Assembly (NCBI GenBank): GCA_027019845.1
Contig: JALUWE010000511.1
Span: forward strand, 1-6,824
Source of the DNA: Anaerolineales bacterium
GTDB lineage: Bacteria; Chloroflexota; Anaerolineae; Anaerolineales; JABWBV01
DNA: 6,824 nt
Direction: 5' to 3'
Below, piece after piece: positions 5,438 to 6,824 of the stretch. Within the stretch, counting starts at the first letter, position 1, and each line of letters opens with the position of its first letter. The translations under genes were made by a program, and so were the position numbers. The notes beneath the pieces were generated by a model. The model worked only from the letters and a program-made list of their open reading frames with translations, was not told where the DNA came from and made no database searches.

Positions 5438-5467
5438 AAAACCCTCCCGTTTCGCAACGGGAGGGTT
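5437..5467 (-). terminator. Hairpin terminator between converging units
   Basis: A perfect 12-bp stem, AACCCTCCCGTT (5440-5451) with AACGGGAGGGTT (5456-5467), has a TCGC loop. Read leftward it is followed by a T-run (complement of the As at 5437-5441), so it is a good intrinsic terminator for the minus-strand SHOCT genes. Read rightward it starts 3 nt after the methyltransferase stop but lacks a T-run, so it may serve that gene less efficiently or protect its 3' end. Confidence 0.88.
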
Positions 5468-5507
5468 GGAGGAGAAGTATGTCTCTGCGAATTTCGGCTT
5501 ACGTTCG

Positions 5508-5747
5508 CTAGCTCAAGTCTCGTTTCATCTGCTCGTATTGCTCACGGGTGATCTCGCCGCGGGCATAACGGCGTGCCAAAATTTCGCGCGGGTCAGCGTC
5601 AGGAGCTAAGGGCACGTTCGGGGTGCGTTGGCCGCCGGAGAACAACGCCTTGACCAGCCATACGCCCAGAGCGATCAGCCCACCCCAGAACAGCAGCATG
5701 AAGAGCAATCCAATCAGACCAAAGCCCATACCAAATCCTGTCATCAT
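5508..5747 (-). CDS. Small SHOCT-domain membrane protein (second of pair)
   Basis: The 79-residue product has a Gly/aromatic-rich N-terminus (MMTGFGMGFG), one hydrophobic segment at about 11-36 (LIGLLFMLLFWGGLIALGVWLVKALF), a short linker, and a C-terminal SHOCT domain at about 52-79 (DPREILARRYARGEITREQYEQMKRDL). SHOCT is a short C-terminal helical module thought to mediate oligomerisation; its exact role is not established. Predicted location is the membrane with SHOCT probably cytoplasmic (Lys/Arg after the segment). ATG 5747 is followed by a second ATG; AAAGGAG (5763-5757) lies 9 nt upstream, directly after the stop of the preceding paralogue. The 16-bp gap makes co-transcription very likely. 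The SHOCT part is nearly identical to that of the neighbour, including a shared run of 17 bases (TCACGGGTGATCTCGCC on the + strand), indicating tandem duplication. Confidence 0.88.
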   Translation of the reverse strand: MMTGFGMGFGLIGLLFMLLFWGGLIALGVWLVKALFSGGQRTPNVPLAPDADPREILARRYARGEITREQYEQMKRDLS

Positions 5748-5763
5748 AATAGCACACTCCTTT

Positions 5764-6024
5764 CTACGAATTTAAGTCTTCCAGTGCTTCGAGATATTGT
5801 TCACGGGTGATCTCGCCCCGGGCATAGCGGATTTGCAAGATTTCCCGCGGGGAGGGAGAAGCACCACTCACACTCCCGAAAGTCCCAGCCGGCCCCTGGT
5901 TGGTGGCCGTCACCCGGCGCACGATCCAGACAATCAGCCAAATGATCGCGATGATGATAGCCAGGTTGATGATCAGTCCAGTCCATCCATACATTCCGTA
6001 TCCGTATCCAAATCCGTGCATCAT
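5764..6024 (-). CDS. Small SHOCT-domain membrane protein (first of pair)
   Basis: The 86-residue product has an N-terminus rich in Gly, Tyr and Met (MMHGFGYGYGMYGW), a strongly hydrophobic helix at about 16-36 (GLIINLAIIIAIIWLIVWIV) with RR after it (positive-inside, so C-terminus probably cytoplasmic), a Gly/Ser/Pro linker, and a SHOCT domain at about 58-84 (SPREILQIRYARGEITREQYLEALEDL). The start is ATG 6024, supported by AAAGGAGGT (6039-6031) with near-perfect anti-Shine-Dalgarno complementarity; the second codon is also ATG. It is the first gene of a two-gene unit, reading away from a -10 element at 6090-6085 and a periodic operator-like element. Related small proteins are often seen near two-component or metal/stress genes, but no specific function can be assigned. 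Confidence 0.88.
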   Translation of the reverse strand: MMHGFGYGYGMYGWTGLIINLAIIIAIIWLIVWIVRRVTATNQGPAGTFGSVSGASPSPREILQIRYARGEITREQYLEALEDLNS

Positions 6025-6084
6025 GGTTGCACCTCCTTTGGTGTCGTTTTGCTTTTCAGCGTTGTTTTTTTCAAGTTCGCCTTT

Positions 6085-6090
6085 ATTGTA
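6085..6090 (-). promoter_or_regulatory. -10 element of the SHOCT gene pair
   Basis: TACAAT on the minus strand (6090-6085) matches the -10 consensus at 5 of 6 positions. The start would be near 6078, giving a 54-nt leader. The -35 position (about 6113-6108, AAAGAA) is far from consensus, as expected for an activator-dependent promoter. The adjacent direct repeats cover this position. Confidence 0.5.
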
Positions 6091-6100
6091 GCCAGGTTGC

Positions 6101-6144
6101 TTAAAGGTTCTTTGAAGCGTGATTAAAGGTTTTGTAAAGAAATT
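6101..6144 (-). promoter_or_regulatory. Four direct repeats at 11-bp spacing: probable response-regulator operator
   Basis: On the + strand the consecutive 11-mers TTAAAGGTTCT (6101), TTGAAGCGTGA (6112), TTAAAGGTTTT (6123) and GTAAAGAAATT (6134) align without gaps. On the transcribed minus strand the core reads CTTTAA, CTTCAA, CTTTAA, CTTTAC. Direct repeats of 6-8 bp every 11 bp are the hallmark of PhoB/PhoP/OmpR-family binding sites. The proximal edge lies exactly 10 bp from the -10 element, the spacing seen when such a box replaces the -35. The regulator is not in the window. Confidence 0.55.
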
Positions 6145-6178
6145 TTAGGAGCAGGGCTGACGCCGTTCGTAAACTCAA

Positions 6179-6212
6179 GTGCAGGTTTTATTGTCATTAG
6201 TAACACCTGCGC
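6179..6212. repeat. 8-bp inverted repeat
   Basis: GTGCAGGT (6179-6186) pairs with ACCTGCGC (6205-6212), one G-T wobble, with an 18-nt loop. No T-run follows on either strand, so it is not a clear terminator. Function unknown. Confidence 0.4.
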
Positions 6213-6238
6213 AAATCCTCTCAGAGCGACACATCCCT

Positions 6239-6299
6239 GTCATTCTGAAGGAGCGCATCTCCTCCGTCCTTCTGAGGGCACGCAGCGCCCGAAGAATCC
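6239..6299 (+). repeat. GTCATTCTGAG-type dispersed repeat, degenerate double copy
   Basis: A partial copy begins GTCATTCTGA-AGGAGCGCA (6239-6257). A fuller copy, 6266-6299, runs GTCCTTCTGAGGG ... CGCAGCG ... CGAAGAATCC and aligns with the element at 6381-6415. Non-coding; spurious ORFs cross it on both strands. Confidence 0.6.
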
Positions 6300-6314
6300 G
6301 GAGTGCAACGACCT

Positions 6315-6340
6315 TCGGGGCGACCGGCCGGTCGCCCCGA
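6315..6340. repeat. 26-bp perfect palindrome
   Basis: The arm TCGGGGCGACC (6315-6325) is fully complementary to 6330-6340, and the central GGCC is itself palindromic. No T-run flanks it on either strand. The flanks show no gene. It may be a second dispersed palindromic repeat family inserted among the GTCATTCTGAG repeats. Confidence 0.85.
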
Positions 6341-6359
6341 CCTCCAATAACCACGCGCC

Positions 6360-6380
6360 GTCCCCCGTCCCCGGTCCCCC
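6360..6380 (+). repeat. Three heptamers GTCCCCS
   Basis: GTCCCCC (6360-6366), GTCCCCG (6367-6373) and GTCCCCC (6374-6380) are in tandem, and the next GTC begins the following inverted-repeat element. The array is short, but the unit length matches the 7-nt period of the array at 4592-4665. Confidence 0.7.
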
Positions 6381-6456
6381 GTCATTCTGAGGGAGCGCAG
6401 CGACCGAAGAATCTCCCCCACCATCGCTGAGATTCTTCGCTGTCGCTCAGAATGAC
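6381..6456. repeat. Inverted-repeat element with GTCATTCTGAG ends
   Basis: Terminal arms GTCATTCTGAG (6381-6391) and CTCAGAATGAC (6446-6456) are perfect inverses. Inner arms GAAGAATCTC (6406-6415) and GAGATTCTTC (6429-6438) are also perfect. The intervening GC-rich parts pair partly. The 76-bp element could fold into a long hairpin and looks like a miniature non-coding repeat (REP or MITE-like). I see no transposase or target duplication. Confidence 0.8.
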
Positions 6457-6526
6457 GCAAGCAACAGCAGGCATGAACTGTGTCACTCCGTTAGGGAGGG
6501 GAGCAGAGCGTAATGAGAACTCTGAA

Positions 6527-6555
6527 AAGCCCTACCCCCGCCCCAGACAGGGCTT
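6527..6555 (-). terminator. Probable intrinsic terminator of the right-end kinase gene
   Basis: Read leftward, AAGCCCT (6555-6549) pairs with AGGGCTT (6533-6527), with a 15-nt G-rich loop, and TT follows, giving TTTT at the stem end. It begins 16 nt after the kinase stop. The long loop and short T-run make it moderate. Confidence 0.5.
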
Positions 6556-6571
6556 GAAAGACAAAAGCTCC

Positions 6572-6824
6572 TCACCGGAGGAGGGCGGGCAAGACGAAAG
6601 AGAAAGTGCTGCCTTTGCCGGCCCCCTCGCTTTCGGCCCAGATGTATCCCCCATGCGCTTCCACCAGATGTTTAGCAATGGTCAACCCGATCCCGCTGCC
6701 GCCACTCACCCGCGAGCGGGATTTGTCCACCCGGTAAAAACGGTCGAAAATGTGCGGCAGATGTTCCGGGGGGATGCCAATGCCTGTATCCCGCACGCTC
6801 ACCAGAATCCAGCGGTCGGCCCTC
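6572..6824 (-). CDS. Sensor histidine kinase, C-terminal end (5' end outside the window)
   Basis: The frame stays open to the window edge, giving the last 84 residues of a kinase; GTG at 6802 is internal (ILVSVRDTGIGIP), not a start. Visible parts of the HATPase_c domain: G1 box (VRDTGIGIPPEHLPHIF), F-box (FDRFYRVDKSRSR), G2 box (GGSGIGLTIAKHLVEAHGG) and G3/end (SEGAGKGSTFSFVLPAL). The FDRFYRVDKSRSR signature and overall spacing are typical of PhoR/BaeS-like kinases, which usually sit directly downstream of an OmpR/PhoB-type regulator gene. That gene would lie beyond the right edge. The protein ends soon after the ATPase domain, as usual. A moderate terminator follows. Same strand as the SHOCT pair, about 550 bp upstream of it. 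Confidence 0.95.
   Translation of the reverse strand, partial: RADRWILVSVRDTGIGIPPEHLPHIFDRFYRVDKSRSRVSGGSGIGLTIAKHLVEAHGGYIWAESEGAGKGSTFSFVLPALLR

Noticed and set aside
6381..6456. Insertion sequence
   Set aside because: Only 76 bp, no transposase ORF and no visible target duplication; at most a miniature or REP-like element.
6179..6460. Small ORFs on both strands in the right intergenic region
   Set aside because: They consist of translated GTCATTCTGAG-type repeats (for example RHSERQRRIS, SLRSLRMT), a common source of false genes.

Overview
The window reads as a stretch of a GC-rich bacterial chromosome. A Chloroflexota (Anaerolineae-like) source is my best guess. It rests on gene character, on paired SHOCT membrane proteins, and on the abundance of short tandem repeats and of a repeat family containing GTCATTCTGAG and GAAGAATC. 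This is an impression from pattern memory, not a database match. Housekeeping genes make up most of the window; repeats and regulatory structure fill the gaps.

Left part (1-2248, + strand): the C-terminal two thirds of a sensor histidine kinase is followed by the conserved translation operon infC-rpmI-rplT (IF3, L35, L20). The operon has a good sigma70-type promoter that overlaps the kinase stop codon, structured gaps between its genes, and a strong intrinsic terminator after rplT. infC starts with TTG, rpmI with GTG and rplT with ATG.

Middle part (2249-5467): a repeat-rich gap holds two related hairpin elements and two tandem arrays. It leads straight into a macro-domain ADP-ribose hydrolase-like gene that has no visible Shine-Dalgarno sequence. 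This gene converges, with a 6-bp gap, on a minus-strand FAD-dependent oxidoreductase. The promoter of the oxidoreductase lies in a divergent region that also carries a 10.6-copy heptanucleotide array. That array abuts the ATG of a SpoU/TrmH-family RNA 2'-O-methyltransferase, again without a Shine-Dalgarno sequence. A 12-bp hairpin separates the methyltransferase from the leftward genes.

Right part (5508-6824, - strand): two tandem small membrane proteins, each with one hydrophobic segment and a C-terminal SHOCT domain, form a two-gene unit with good ribosome binding sites. Upstream lies a TACAAT -10 element and, exactly 10 bp further out, four imperfect direct repeats with 11-bp periodicity. 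This is the geometry of a PhoB/OmpR-family response-regulator operator. The next gene on the same strand is the C-terminal end of a PhoR-like histidine kinase, so local two-component control of the SHOCT pair is a testable idea. The roughly 550-bp gap between them is packed with inverted repeats, a 26-bp perfect palindrome and another heptanucleotide array.

I see no phage genes, transposase, CRISPR array, tRNA or rRNA. The most interesting signals are the 11-bp periodic operator, and the repeated arrangement of a short tandem array followed by a start codon without a Shine-Dalgarno sequence. I do not see a clearly new multi-gene system.
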